The notes beneath the pieces are model-generated. The model was not told where the DNA came from. It made no database searches and saw nothing but the letters and a program-made list of their open reading frames with translations. Source: Bacillota bacterium (lineage in GTDB: Bacteria > Bacillota > Clostridia > Tissierellales > Sedimentibacteraceae). Taken from it: DNA of 9,053 nucleotides. Shown here one piece after another: positions 1 to 7,252 of this stretch. Each line of letters begins with the position of its first letter. The stretch's first letter is position 1. A program made the position numbers and the translations under genes. The stretch lies in assembly GCA_023416855.1 (NCBI GenBank), contig JAEZGU010000071.1:1-9053 (forward strand), read 5' to 3'.

Positions 1-164
1 TGTCCGTAGTGTAAACAAGTTGAACCTTCATTGATTGGTAGCTTATTATCTTCAACAAGCTGACCATCATCCCACTTTCCATCTTTCCAGCGTGATATGT
101 ATCTTTTGTCAGTTTTAATGTAACTAAAGCCTAATTCAGACCATTTTATGTCTTTCTTTTGCAT
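1..164 (-). CDS. ilvE: Branched-chain amino acid aminotransferase, N-terminal part (cut by window edge)
   Basis: Reading the minus strand from ATG at 164 gives 54 codons to the window edge, beginning MQKKDIKWSELGFSYIKTD and ending near NEGSTCLHYG. This is the typical N-terminus of the larger bacterial/eukaryotic-type branched-chain aminotransferase (PLP fold type IV): the W-x-x-LGF-x-Y-x-KTD opening, then the RWKDGKWDDG and EGSTxLHYG segments. The family moves amino groups between leucine, isoleucine or valine and 2-oxoglutarate in the cytoplasm. The PLP lysine lies further on and is not visible. The start is supported by TAGGAGGATCA just before the ATG and a good promoter at 198-226. The 110-bp gap to kbl holds the kbl terminator and this promoter, so it is a separate transcription unit. 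Family assignment is by recalled similarity. Confidence 0.85.
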   Translation of the reverse strand, partial: MQKKDIKWSELGFSYIKTDKRYISRWKDGKWDDGQLVEDNKLPINEGSTCLHYG

Positions 165-197
165 TTGATCCTCCTAAATAATATAATTTTCACAATT

Positions 198-226
198 AGT
201 ATAACCCTTTTCAAAATATTATGCAA
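198..226 (-). promoter_or_regulatory. Sigma-A-type promoter of ilvE
   Basis: On the minus strand, TTGCAT (221-226) and TATACT (198-203) are separated by exactly 17 bp. They lie about 35-60 bp upstream of the ilvE ATG. The predicted transcript starts near 191, leaving a leader of about 27 nt that carries the AGGAGG ribosome binding site. No leader RNA or T-box could fit in so short a leader. Confidence 0.7.
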
Positions 227-256
227 GACCATAAATTTTTAACAACAGTTTTCTAC

Positions 257-288
257 AAAAAATTACCCGGGCAATTATATGCCCAGGT
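257..288 (-). terminator. Intrinsic terminator of tdh-kbl
   Basis: Read on the minus strand, ACCTGGGC (288-281) and GCCCGGGT (272-265) form an 8-bp stem with one G-U pair and an 8-nt loop. AA and then six T residues (262-257) follow. The stem includes the last codons and the stop codon (275-277) of kbl, so translation to the end could delay hairpin folding. Confidence 0.85.
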
Positions 289-1465
289 CCTCTTTTACTT
301 CTTTAAATGCTTTCAATGCAAAGTCTAAATCTTCTCTTGAATGTGCAGCAGAAATTTGAGTTCTTATTCTTGCTTTTCCTTTTGGTACTACAGGGAAATA
401 GAACCCTATAACATATACACCCTTTTCCAAAAGTTTTTCAGCCATTTTTTGTGATAATACTGCATCGCCAAGCATTATTGGCACTATAGGATGTTCACTA
501 TCTATAATATTAAGTCCTATTTTCTTAATTTCTTCTCTGAAATATTTTGTGTTTTCTTCTAACTTATCTCTGAATTTTGTACTTTCCTCAAGCATTTCTA
601 ATACTTTTAGAGACGCACCTGCTATAGCAGGAGCTAAAGTGTTTGAGAATAAATATGGTCTTGAGCGCTGTCTTAATAAATCGATTATCTCTTTTCTTCC
701 GCTTGTATATCCACCACTTGCTCCACCTAACGCTTTACCTAATGTACCTGTAATTATATCTACTCTACCTATAACATTTCTGTATTCGTGAGTTCCTCTA
801 CCTGTTTTTCCTACAAAACCTACGGCATGGCTATCGTCAACCATTACAAGAGCATTGTATTTATCAGCTAAATCACATATGCCTTCTAAGTTTGCAATTA
901 TACCGTCCATTGAGAAAACACCATCAGTTGCAATTATTTTTATTCTTGCGCCTTCTTTGTCTGCTAATATTAGTTGTTCTTCCAATGCGGCCATATCATT
1001 GTTTTTATATCTGTATTTTTTCGCTTTAGCTAATCTTACACCATCTATTATACTTGCATGATTTAATTCATCACTTATTATTGCATCATTTTCAGTTGTG
1101 ATTGTTTCAAACAAACCACCGTTAGCATCAAATGCAGATGAATAAAGTATGGTATCTTCTGTGTGTAAAAATTCGCTTAATTTTTGTTCAAGCTGTTTAT
1201 GAATTTGCTGTGTTCCACAGATAAATCTTACTGATGAAAGACCATATCCCCAAGTATCATAAGCTTTTTTTGCAGCCTCAATAACTTCTAAATTATCAGA
1301 TAAACCAAGGTAGTTGTTCGCGCACATGTTGAGCACACCATTAACCATCGTTGTGTTTATCCTACTTCTTTGAGGAGTAGTTATAATTCTTTCATTTTTC
1401 CAAAGTCCACTTTCCTTAATTTCCTTTAGTATGTCTTCATAAACTTGTTTTGATTTTTCGTACAT
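275..1465 (-). CDS. kbl: Glycine C-acetyltransferase (2-amino-3-ketobutyrate CoA ligase)
   Basis: The 396-residue protein is close to the length of E. coli Kbl (398). It is a PLP enzyme of the alpha-oxoamine synthase group (fold type I). It cleaves 2-amino-3-ketobutyrate with CoA into glycine and acetyl-CoA, the second step of threonine breakdown. Visible marks are the CANNYLGL segment (about 48-55), the PLP-contacting MVDDSHAVGF (about 208-217, Asp210 and His213) and the Schiff-base lysine in TGTLGKALGG (Lys244, the same number as in E. coli as recalled). The ATG at 1463-1465 follows AAAGGAGG with 6-nt spacing. The gene lies 21 nt behind tdh and shares its promoter. The terminator overlaps its stop codon. 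Related enzymes (BioF, HemA) share the fold, but the pairing with tdh settles the function. Confidence 0.95.
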   Translation of the reverse strand: MYEKSKQVYEDILKEIKESGLWKNERIITTPQRSRINTTMVNGVLNMCANNYLGLSDNLEVIEAAKKAYDTWGYGLSSVRFICGTQQIHKQLEQKLSEFLHTEDTILYSSAFDANGGLFETITTENDAIISDELNHASIIDGVRLAKAKKYRYKNNDMAALEEQLILADKEGARIKIIATDGVFSMDGIIANLEGICDLADKYNALVMVDDSHAVGFVGKTGRGTHEYRNVIGRVDIITGTLGKALGGASGGYTSGRKEIIDLLRQRSRPYLFSNTLAPAIAGASLKVLEMLEESTKFRDKLEENTKYFREEIKKIGLNIIDSEHPIVPIMLGDAVLSQKMAEKLLEKGVYVIGFYFPVVPKGKARIRTQISAAHSREDLDFALKAFKEVKEDLGI

Positions 1466-1486
1466 TTGAAGCCTCCTTTATAAATA

Positions 1487-2530
1487 TTATTTTTTTGTAG
1501 TCCAATCTAATATTACCTTACCGGATTTTCCGCTTATCATTGCTTCAAACCCTTTTTCAAATTCAGTATAATGGTATCTATGAGTAATAACAGGAGTTAT
1601 GTCAAGACCTGCTTTAATCATAGCTTGCATTTTATACCAAGTTTCAAACATTTCTCTTCCATATATACCTTTAATAAACAAACCATTAAATACTACTTTG
1701 TTCCAATCTATACTTGTATCAGCATCCTGTATACCAAGCATAGCAATTTTACCGCCGTGAGACATATGATTAATCATACTGTTTAATGCAATTCCGTTTC
1801 CGGACATTTCCATGCCTACATCAAAGCCTTCTTTCATGCCTAATTCATTCATAACGTCTTTTATATCTTGATTTTTAGTGTTCACAGTTATAAAATTACC
1901 TACTTTTTTTGCAAGCTCTAATCTGTAATCATTAATATCAGTAATAACTACATACCTTGCTCCCGAGAACTTAGCAATAGCTGCTGCCATAATACCAATT
2001 GGTCCAGCACCTGTTATAAGTACATCTTCTCCTAAAACATCAAAGGATAATGCTGTATGTGCAGCATTTCCATATGGATCAAAAATACTATAAATTTCTT
2101 CAGGCAATGAATTATCACAAAGCCAAATATTCGTTACAGGAAGAGCTACATATTCAGAAAATATACCGGTTTTATTTACTCCGACACCTTTAGTGTTATT
2201 GCATAGATGCCTCCTGCCTGCAAGGCAATTTCTACATTTTCCGCAAATTATGTGTCCTTCTCCTGATACTAAATCTCCTACCTGTAAGTCCTTTACACCT
2301 TTTCCTAATTCTACAATTTCCCCAACAAATTCGTGTCCAATTGTCATAGGAACAGGTATAGTATCTTGAGCCCACTTATTCCATTCATAAATATGTACAT
2401 CAGTACCGCATATAGAGGTTTTTCTAATTTTTATTAAAACTTCTCCTTCTTGCGGAACCGGTACATCAACTTGCTCCAGCCATAACCCAGGCTCTTTGTA
2501 TTTTTTTACTAATGCATCCATTTTAGCCAA
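1487..2530 (-). CDS. tdh: L-threonine 3-dehydrogenase, zinc- and NAD-dependent
   Basis: Medium-chain zinc dehydrogenase that oxidises L-threonine to 2-amino-3-ketobutyrate with NAD+, feeding Kbl next in the operon. Numbered from the chosen start (347 residues), it shows the catalytic zinc Cys41 in TSICGTDVHIY, His66-Glu67 in GHEFVGE, four structural-zinc cysteines (96, 99, 102, 110) and the Rossmann motif GAGPIG (about 174-179). IKGIYGREMFETWYKM near the C-terminus is typical of true Tdh rather than alcohol or sorbitol dehydrogenases. The start is uncertain. An ATG at 2542 has no usable ribosome binding site. TTG at 2530 has GGTGA 5 nt upstream and is preferred here. ATG at 2521 aligns best with the recalled E. 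coli start but lacks a well-placed site. All three lie downstream of the promoter at 2599-2627. Confidence 0.94.
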   Translation of the reverse strand: MAKMDALVKKYKEPGLWLEQVDVPVPQEGEVLIKIRKTSICGTDVHIYEWNKWAQDTIPVPMTIGHEFVGEIVELGKGVKDLQVGDLVSGEGHIICGKCRNCLAGRRHLCNNTKGVGVNKTGIFSEYVALPVTNIWLCDNSLPEEIYSIFDPYGNAAHTALSFDVLGEDVLITGAGPIGIMAAAIAKFSGARYVVITDINDYRLELAKKVGNFITVNTKNQDIKDVMNELGMKEGFDVGMEMSGNGIALNSMINHMSHGGKIAMLGIQDADTSIDWNKVVFNGLFIKGIYGREMFETWYKMQAMIKAGLDITPVITHRYHYTEFEKGFEAMISGKSGKVILDWTTKK

Positions 2531-2598
2531 TAATGTCACCATCCTAATGTGTAAATTGCATATGTACTTATATGAGGATAAACGTTTCCTACAAAAAT

Positions 2599-2627
2599 AT
2601 GATACTTTATTATTGTTTCCGTGTCAA
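2599..2627 (-). promoter_or_regulatory. Strong sigma-A promoter of tdh-kbl
   Basis: On the minus strand, a perfect TTGACA (-35, 2622-2627) and TATCAT (-10, 2599-2604) are 17 bp apart. The predicted start is near 2592, giving a 50-70-nt leader depending on which tdh start codon is used. This is too short for a known amino-acid riboswitch. The promoter sits in the 126-bp gap after the phosphohydrolase gene, so tdh-kbl can be expressed independently of the upstream operon. Confidence 0.8.
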
Positions 2628-2668
2628 GAGCCAAGTATGGTGTTTGTTTACATTTCATATACAGCATT

Positions 2669-3358
2669 TTACATGATTCTTTTTAATTTAAAATCCATAT
2701 AATCACTTGAAACACAGTGTACTTGTACTTGATCTATTAAACCTTCCTTTATGTTTTTATGTCCATCCTCACCGTGAAGATGACCATAAACACAAATATC
2801 TGTTTCATATTCTTTTAATATATGAAAAAATTCATTTGGTAGTCCTATATTATTAAAGGGAGGATAATGTAGCATAACTATTAATTTATTATTTCCTTTT
2901 TTTATACATTCAAGAGAAAGCCTTAGCCTGTTCAATTCTCTTATATAAATTTTTTCATTGGATTTAGCTTCTGTGTGCTCTTCCATGGTGTCCCAACCTC
3001 TTGTTCCACACACAATTACTCCGTTATATTCATAACTATTGTTTTTCAAAAATTTGATCGTTTTTAGATTAAGCTTATCTAATTTATTTGATGTAGACCA
3101 CCAATAGTCATGATTTCCCTTCCCAATAATTTTAGTACCGGGTAGTCGCTCAATTATAGATAAATCTACAATTGCATCATTTAATTTAGTTGCCCATGAT
3201 ATATCCCCGGGAACCAAGACCAAATCATTTTCTCCAACAACATTTTTCCAATTTTCAATTATATTTTCCTCATGGTCTATCCAGTTGTCACCAAATACAT
3301 TCATAGGCTTTTCTTTTTTACTGTCAAAATGTAAATCAGCAATTGCAAATACTTTCAT
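2669..3358 (-). CDS. Calcineurin-like metallophosphoesterase, COG1768-type predicted phosphohydrolase
   Basis: A 229-residue cytoplasmic protein with a complete two-metal phosphoesterase signature: D8-x-H10 (ADLH), D52 (GDISWA), N82-H83-D84 (GNHDYWW), H164 (MLHYPP) and H193-x-H195 (YGHLHG). The GDISWA and GNHDYWW wording matches the small phosphohydrolase group I recall as COG1768, whose substrate is not established. No signal peptide or membrane helix is seen. The ATG at 3356-3358 follows AAGGA with about 8-nt spacing. It begins 15 nt after the stop of the ATPase gene, so it is the third gene of that operon and probably translationally linked. In Bacillus the YhaO-YhaN pair is followed by the unrelated nuclease YhaM, so this third partner is different. 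It may supply the phosphoesterase activity that the first gene seems to have lost, but that is inference. Confidence 0.85.
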   Translation of the reverse strand: MKVFAIADLHFDSKKEKPMNVFGDNWIDHEENIIENWKNVVGENDLVLVPGDISWATKLNDAIVDLSIIERLPGTKIIGKGNHDYWWSTSNKLDKLNLKTIKFLKNNSYEYNGVIVCGTRGWDTMEEHTEAKSNEKIYIRELNRLRLSLECIKKGNNKLIVMLHYPPFNNIGLPNEFFHILKEYETDICVYGHLHGEDGHKNIKEGLIDQVQVHCVSSDYMDFKLKRIM

Positions 3359-3372
3359 AGGTTTTCCTTGTT

Positions 3373-6087
3373 TTATAATTTTATATAATTAAACTTAATG
3401 TTCAAACTCTTTGCTACTTCAGCTTCTCTTTCTTGGCATGTAAATAAAATAATTTGTCTTCTTTCACTTTCCTTTGCCAGCATTTCCAAAGAATTTTTAA
3501 GTCTTTTGCTATCATACTGAACAAAACTATCATCAAAAATAAGTGGTATGTTTTGATTTCCACTTAATATGTTGCTTAGACCTACTCTTAATGACAAATA
3601 AAGTTGATCTAACGTTCCTCCGCTTAAGCTCTCCAATTCAATATTTCTTTCCTTATTATCCTCTTCAACAACTGTAATATTCATATCTTCGTCAATTATT
3701 ACGTCACTGTATCGTCCGCTTGTAAGATATGAAAAGTTATCACTTATGGACTTTTTAAGAAGTGGCATAAAATCACCTTTAATAGAATCAGAAATTTTTT
3801 GAATTTTTTCTGAAGTAAGTTCAGCAATTTTTATTTTATTTTTGAAGGCATAAGCTTTATTTTCATAAAAATCTATTTCTTCTTCTATTTCTGCTAATGT
3901 TCTTGTGCTGCTTTCTATTTCTTGTATTTCACTCAAAATATTATTTATATTCTCTGTAAGCTGAGCTTTCTCTTCATTGAGCTTGTATATTTTTAAGTTG
4001 TATTCTTGTTTGTCCAATACCTTTATATCATGATAATTAAAATTAGCTAATTTTTGATATAATTCATCATAATTATACTCACCCATAATATTGTTAAACA
4101 TTTCTTCTTTAATATTTCTTTGATTTTTTAGTTCAGTGTATTCAAGATTTAAACCTGCTGACTTTTTGAAACTATCTAAATCATCAAATCCGTTACTTTT
4201 TAAAATCATGTCTAACCTTTTTTCTTCAAAAGATATTTCCTTATCTATTTTTGAAATATCATTCTTCAGAATCTCAATATCTTTACTTAGTATTTCAATT
4301 TGTTCTTTAACTAAATTTTTTCTTTTGTACGCTTCATTAATAATCTCTATATTATCATCGCTAATTTCATCAAAACCTAATAATGATATACATTTCATTA
4401 TATAATCAGATAATTCTGTCTTGTCTGATAGCAGAAGATTTAATGATTCTTCATCATATTTGATAAGTTTTAGTTTTTCTTCATACAAGCTTTTTTCTGT
4501 TAATATGATATTGTATTTTTCTTTCATATCATCAAAGCTTTCGCACTCAGCATTATTAATTATTTCATCTTTTGCACTGTTTAAATCCTTTAAGCTAATC
4601 GTGTTGTCCGCAAACCCACATTCCATGCTCTCAATTTCATTTTTAATGCTTTTTGCTCTAACTAAAATTGGTTTTATAATAAATATAATAACTACTCCAA
4701 TAAGAGCAATTATTGCAGCTGCCACTATATTATCAGTCCATGGTCCTTCATAATAACTGTTAATAAAATCTATAATTAATTTTTTATACCACCATATACC
4801 ATATGATCCACCTGAACCAATTAATAACCAAAATAAAGTATACAAAATTTGAGCTCTTCTAAAGCTCTTCATTTTGTTATAATTTTTATCTTCTAAGAAA
4901 ATATTTGCAACTTGAATTTTTCTGTTTAAATCTTCTACGTTACTATAGCTATCAATAAATTTATTTATTTCATCTATATTAGTATTCTTTATATTTTCCT
5001 GTCCTAAAGCTATTTTTTCTTTCAAATCATTAATATTTCTATTGTTTTCTTTGTAGCTGCTATAACCTGCATTTAATTTTTCAACATCAAATTGATCATC
5101 TATTTTGTTGCAAATATCATTTTTAAAATTAGAAAGCTCTTCATCCTTCTCTTGCTTTTTGTCTATCAGATTTTTGATTTGTTTATACATTAATTCCAAA
5201 GCTTCTTCTATAGCAATTGTCTCTTTATAATCACTTTCAGTATAGTCTACTATATCTTCAGCATTAAACTTTAAAAGTTCCTTATTAATTTCATCTAATT
5301 CTTTTTTTATAGGTTCTGCTTTCAATAATATTTCTTTTTCTGTGAAGCATTCATAATCTGTCAATTCTTTTTTTAGATCATCAATCCTTAAGTTAATTTC
5401 TAATATTTTATTTTTAATTTTTTTCTTTTCCATCGCTAAAAACATTACCTGTCTTTTGGCATTAATAGAATTTTCTCTTACTATATTAAGCTCTTTAAGT
5501 CTCAAAGCATATTGACCTAAAAGAGTTTTATCATCATTTTCATTTCCGGCTTCTTCTTTAATATTGTTTAATCTTTGAAGGATCCTATCTATTGAAATTG
5601 ATTCATCTCTTGTCTTGCTTAAATTTATTATCTTATTTTTAAGCTCAGTTGCAAGTTCTTTTTCTGTTTTGTTTCCAAGTTGCTTAACGCTTACAGTATT
5701 GCTAAAGGAAACTTTGCTCATATTAAAAAAATGCTCACCCGGACTTAACATTTCTTCTTCTTTCATCTCTTGCTCATCAGAACTGCTTGCGAATACTTGT
5801 GAAGTACCTAAAAGGAAATCTTTGGCTATTAGATATTTTTCGTCATTAATACCTCTTAAGCTTAATGTGCCTTTGTATAAATTGCTTTTCCAAGGCTTAT
5901 ACTTGTTAAATCTTACTTCACCATCTTCATTGTCATCAAATCCATAAAGCATTGCTTCCATAAAATTATGAACCGTGCTTTTGCCTGCTTCATTTTCGCC
6001 ATATACAATATTCAATTTGTTTTCAAAGTATAGTTTTTTATGTATAAATTTTCCAAAGCTTCTCAAGTTTAATTTGTTAATATACAT
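3373..6087 (-). CDS. SbcC/YhaN-like AAA ATPase with coiled coils and two central membrane helices
   Basis: A 904-residue SMC/Rad50-type protein. The N-terminus MYINKLNLRSFGKF leads to Walker A GENEAGKST (30-38). Long Lys/Glu-rich coiled coils follow on both sides of a hydrophobic centre with two probable membrane helices (roughly 416-437 and 450-473). The C-terminal half-site has signature LSGGTLDQ (from 821), Walker B PLIFDD (848-853) and FTCQERE (882-888), where Gln stands at the usual H-loop histidine. SbcC and Rad50 carry a CxxC zinc hook at the coil apex. Here the apex holds the helices, as in Bacillus YhaN. The role is probably ATP-driven DNA end or structure handling at the membrane, with the upstream SbcD/YhaO-like protein. 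The start is ATG at 6085-6087, with AAAGGTGG 9 nt upstream and 1 nt after the previous stop. A longer TTG start at 6123 lacks a ribosome binding site. Confidence 0.88.
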   Translation of the reverse strand: MYINKLNLRSFGKFIHKKLYFENKLNIVYGENEAGKSTVHNFMEAMLYGFDDNEDGEVRFNKYKPWKSNLYKGTLSLRGINDEKYLIAKDFLLGTSQVFASSSDEQEMKEEEMLSPGEHFFNMSKVSFSNTVSVKQLGNKTEKELATELKNKIINLSKTRDESISIDRILQRLNNIKEEAGNENDDKTLLGQYALRLKELNIVRENSINAKRQVMFLAMEKKKIKNKILEINLRIDDLKKELTDYECFTEKEILLKAEPIKKELDEINKELLKFNAEDIVDYTESDYKETIAIEEALELMYKQIKNLIDKKQEKDEELSNFKNDICNKIDDQFDVEKLNAGYSSYKENNRNINDLKEKIALGQENIKNTNIDEINKFIDSYSNVEDLNRKIQVANIFLEDKNYNKMKSFRRAQILYTLFWLLIGSGGSYGIWWYKKLIIDFINSYYEGPWTDNIVAAAIIALIGVVIIFIIKPILVRAKSIKNEIESMECGFADNTISLKDLNSAKDEIINNAECESFDDMKEKYNIILTEKSLYEEKLKLIKYDEESLNLLLSDKTELSDYIMKCISLLGFDEISDDNIEIINEAYKRKNLVKEQIEILSKDIEILKNDISKIDKEISFEEKRLDMILKSNGFDDLDSFKKSAGLNLEYTELKNQRNIKEEMFNNIMGEYNYDELYQKLANFNYHDIKVLDKQEYNLKIYKLNEEKAQLTENINNILSEIQEIESSTRTLAEIEEEIDFYENKAYAFKNKIKIAELTSEKIQKISDSIKGDFMPLLKKSISDNFSYLTSGRYSDVIIDEDMNITVVEEDNKERNIELESLSGGTLDQLYLSLRVGLSNILSGNQNIPLIFDDSFVQYDSKRLKNSLEMLAKESERRQIILFTCQEREAEVAKSLNIKFNYIKL

Positions 6088-6088
6088 C

Positions 6089-7180
6089 TTACTTAACCAC
6101 CTTTTCTTTGCGGAGGACTTCAAGACCTAATTTAAATGCCTGTTGCTGTAGTTTGTCATTACTATTTTCAAATTGAAGCTTGTAACTTTCTATTATATTA
6201 AAATCGTTATGATCATAAACTTTATCATCTGAATTCTTATATGAATAATTTTCTTTAAACTCAATGTAGTAAAAAAATTGCTTTGCTTCATTTTCAATTT
6301 CTTCCATTGATACATCTGTGTTAACAATACCGTTTAAGTTTATTCTAACATAATCTTTGATATTGGAAAAAGTGTCTCCGGAAAATTTTATTAAATCAAG
6401 AATTTTATTAAAGCTATAGCTTAAATCTAAATCTATATTACGAGTTATAAATTTTCTTTTTGACATTTGCAAAAATATATATTCTACTCTTTTCTTTTCC
6501 AATGCACCTATAACTATTCCATGTTCATCATACTCGTCAAAGTTAAGAGGTTCAGGATTTCCCGAATAAACGATATGATTTTGAACCTTTTCAAAATTAT
6601 GCCTACCACCTAATGCACAATAATCAAATTTATTTTTAATTAAATCCACATTTACAGGCAGCTTGTCTGATTCTGAATTAATATCACAGTATAAAAGCAA
6701 CACATTTATTTTGCTGTCATCAACAGAAATATCATAAATTGCCTGTGTTTTATTGTTACCAAATCCATTGTCCCAGCTCATTGAATGAACACATAAATTA
6801 TCCTCAGGAAAATATAGTTTTTCCACATAATCTGTATTTTTTACAATGTAGACATTATGCGGCCATTCTACATATTCATATAAGCTGTTTATATTATATG
6901 GGTCACTTTTTCCACAAGAAATTATTATCTTAGTGTTTAAAATGCTCTTAAACTTCTCTGCTATTCTTATTAAGGTGTTAAAGTTAACATATTCAGTATC
7001 GATTAAATCACCTGCTATAAAGAGATATTTAATTTCTTCCTTTTTTGCTGTCTTGATTATTTCATCAAAGGTATCCCATATTTCCTGTCTTCTTTTTTCA
7101 CGTTCTTTTAAACTGAAATTTTTTATATCAAATTTCTTATCTATATGTATATCTGATGTATGAATAAATTTTATACTCAT
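6089..7180 (-). CDS. SbcD/Mre11/YhaO-like phosphoesterase-fold protein with degenerate active site
   Basis: A 363-residue protein. The N-terminus MSIKFIHTSDIHIDKKF and the FIAGDLID segment are typical of the DNA repair exonuclease family (SbcD, Mre11, YhaO), and GNPEPLNFDEYDEHG (about 208-221) matches its cap region. The family cuts DNA ends or hairpins with two manganese ions and works with an SbcC-like ATPase, here the next gene. Asp10, His12 and Asp58 are present, but GNHD reads GKSD (90-93), the following metal histidine reads Tyr164 (LLLYCD), and GHxH reads GGRH (191-194). Nuclease activity is therefore doubtful. The frame is open over its full length, so this is not a broken gene. The ATG at 7178-7180 follows GGGGAGA. 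It is the first gene of a three-gene operon from the promoter at 7222-7250. It may act as a structural or regulatory subunit. Confidence 0.87.
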   Translation of the reverse strand: MSIKFIHTSDIHIDKKFDIKNFSLKEREKRRQEIWDTFDEIIKTAKKEEIKYLFIAGDLIDTEYVNFNTLIRIAEKFKSILNTKIIISCGKSDPYNINSLYEYVEWPHNVYIVKNTDYVEKLYFPEDNLCVHSMSWDNGFGNNKTQAIYDISVDDSKINVLLLYCDINSESDKLPVNVDLIKNKFDYCALGGRHNFEKVQNHIVYSGNPEPLNFDEYDEHGIVIGALEKKRVEYIFLQMSKRKFITRNIDLDLSYSFNKILDLIKFSGDTFSNIKDYVRINLNGIVNTDVSMEEIENEAKQFFYYIEFKENYSYKNSDDKVYDHNDFNIIESYKLQFENSNDKLQQQAFKLGLEVLRKEKVVK

Positions 7181-7221
7181 AAACTCTCCCCTAAGCTAAA
7201 AAACAATGATTTTATTCTTTT

Positions 7222-7250
7222 ATTGTATCATAGAATGCTGTTACCTTCAA
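7222..7250 (-). promoter_or_regulatory. Sigma-A-type promoter of the YhaO/YhaN-like operon
   Basis: On the minus strand, TTGAAG (7245-7250) and TACAAT (7222-7227) are 17 bp apart, in the 72-bp gap just after the regulator's stop codon. The predicted start near 7215 gives a leader of about 35 nt with the GGGGAGA ribosome binding site. No clear terminator separates it from the regulator gene, so some readthrough from the regulator is likely. Confidence 0.65.
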
Positions 7251-7252
7251 TA

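Noticed and set aside
2543..2592. Riboswitch or T-box leader ahead of tdh
   Set aside because: The predicted leader is only 50-70 nt and shows no T-box or riboswitch core.
2543..2668. Terminator for the three-gene phosphoesterase/ATPase operon
   Set aside because: No GC-rich hairpin with a T-run was found. The only arms (6 bp, 25-nt loop) overlap the tdh promoter. Readthrough into tdh is possible.
4136..5947. Several plus-strand open frames of 89-110 codons across the ATPase gene
   Set aside because: They are rich in Ser, Phe and Ile from the complement of the Lys/Glu-rich coiled-coil codons, have no recognised motif, and lie opposite a clear conserved gene.
6088..6123. Upstream TTG start extending the ATPase by 12 residues
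   Set aside because: It would overlap the previous gene and has no ribosome binding site. The ATG at 6087 has AAAGGTGG and begins with the family's usual N-terminus.
6089..7180. Calling the YhaO-like gene a pseudogene
   Set aside because: The frame is open over the full family length with good translation signals and tight coupling to the next gene. Only active-site residues are changed.
7201..7227. Possible terminator after the regulator gene (ATGAT/ATCAT arms before a T-run)
   Set aside because: The stem is only 5 bp of mostly A-T pairs with a long loop, and it overlaps the promoter of the next operon. It is not convincing.
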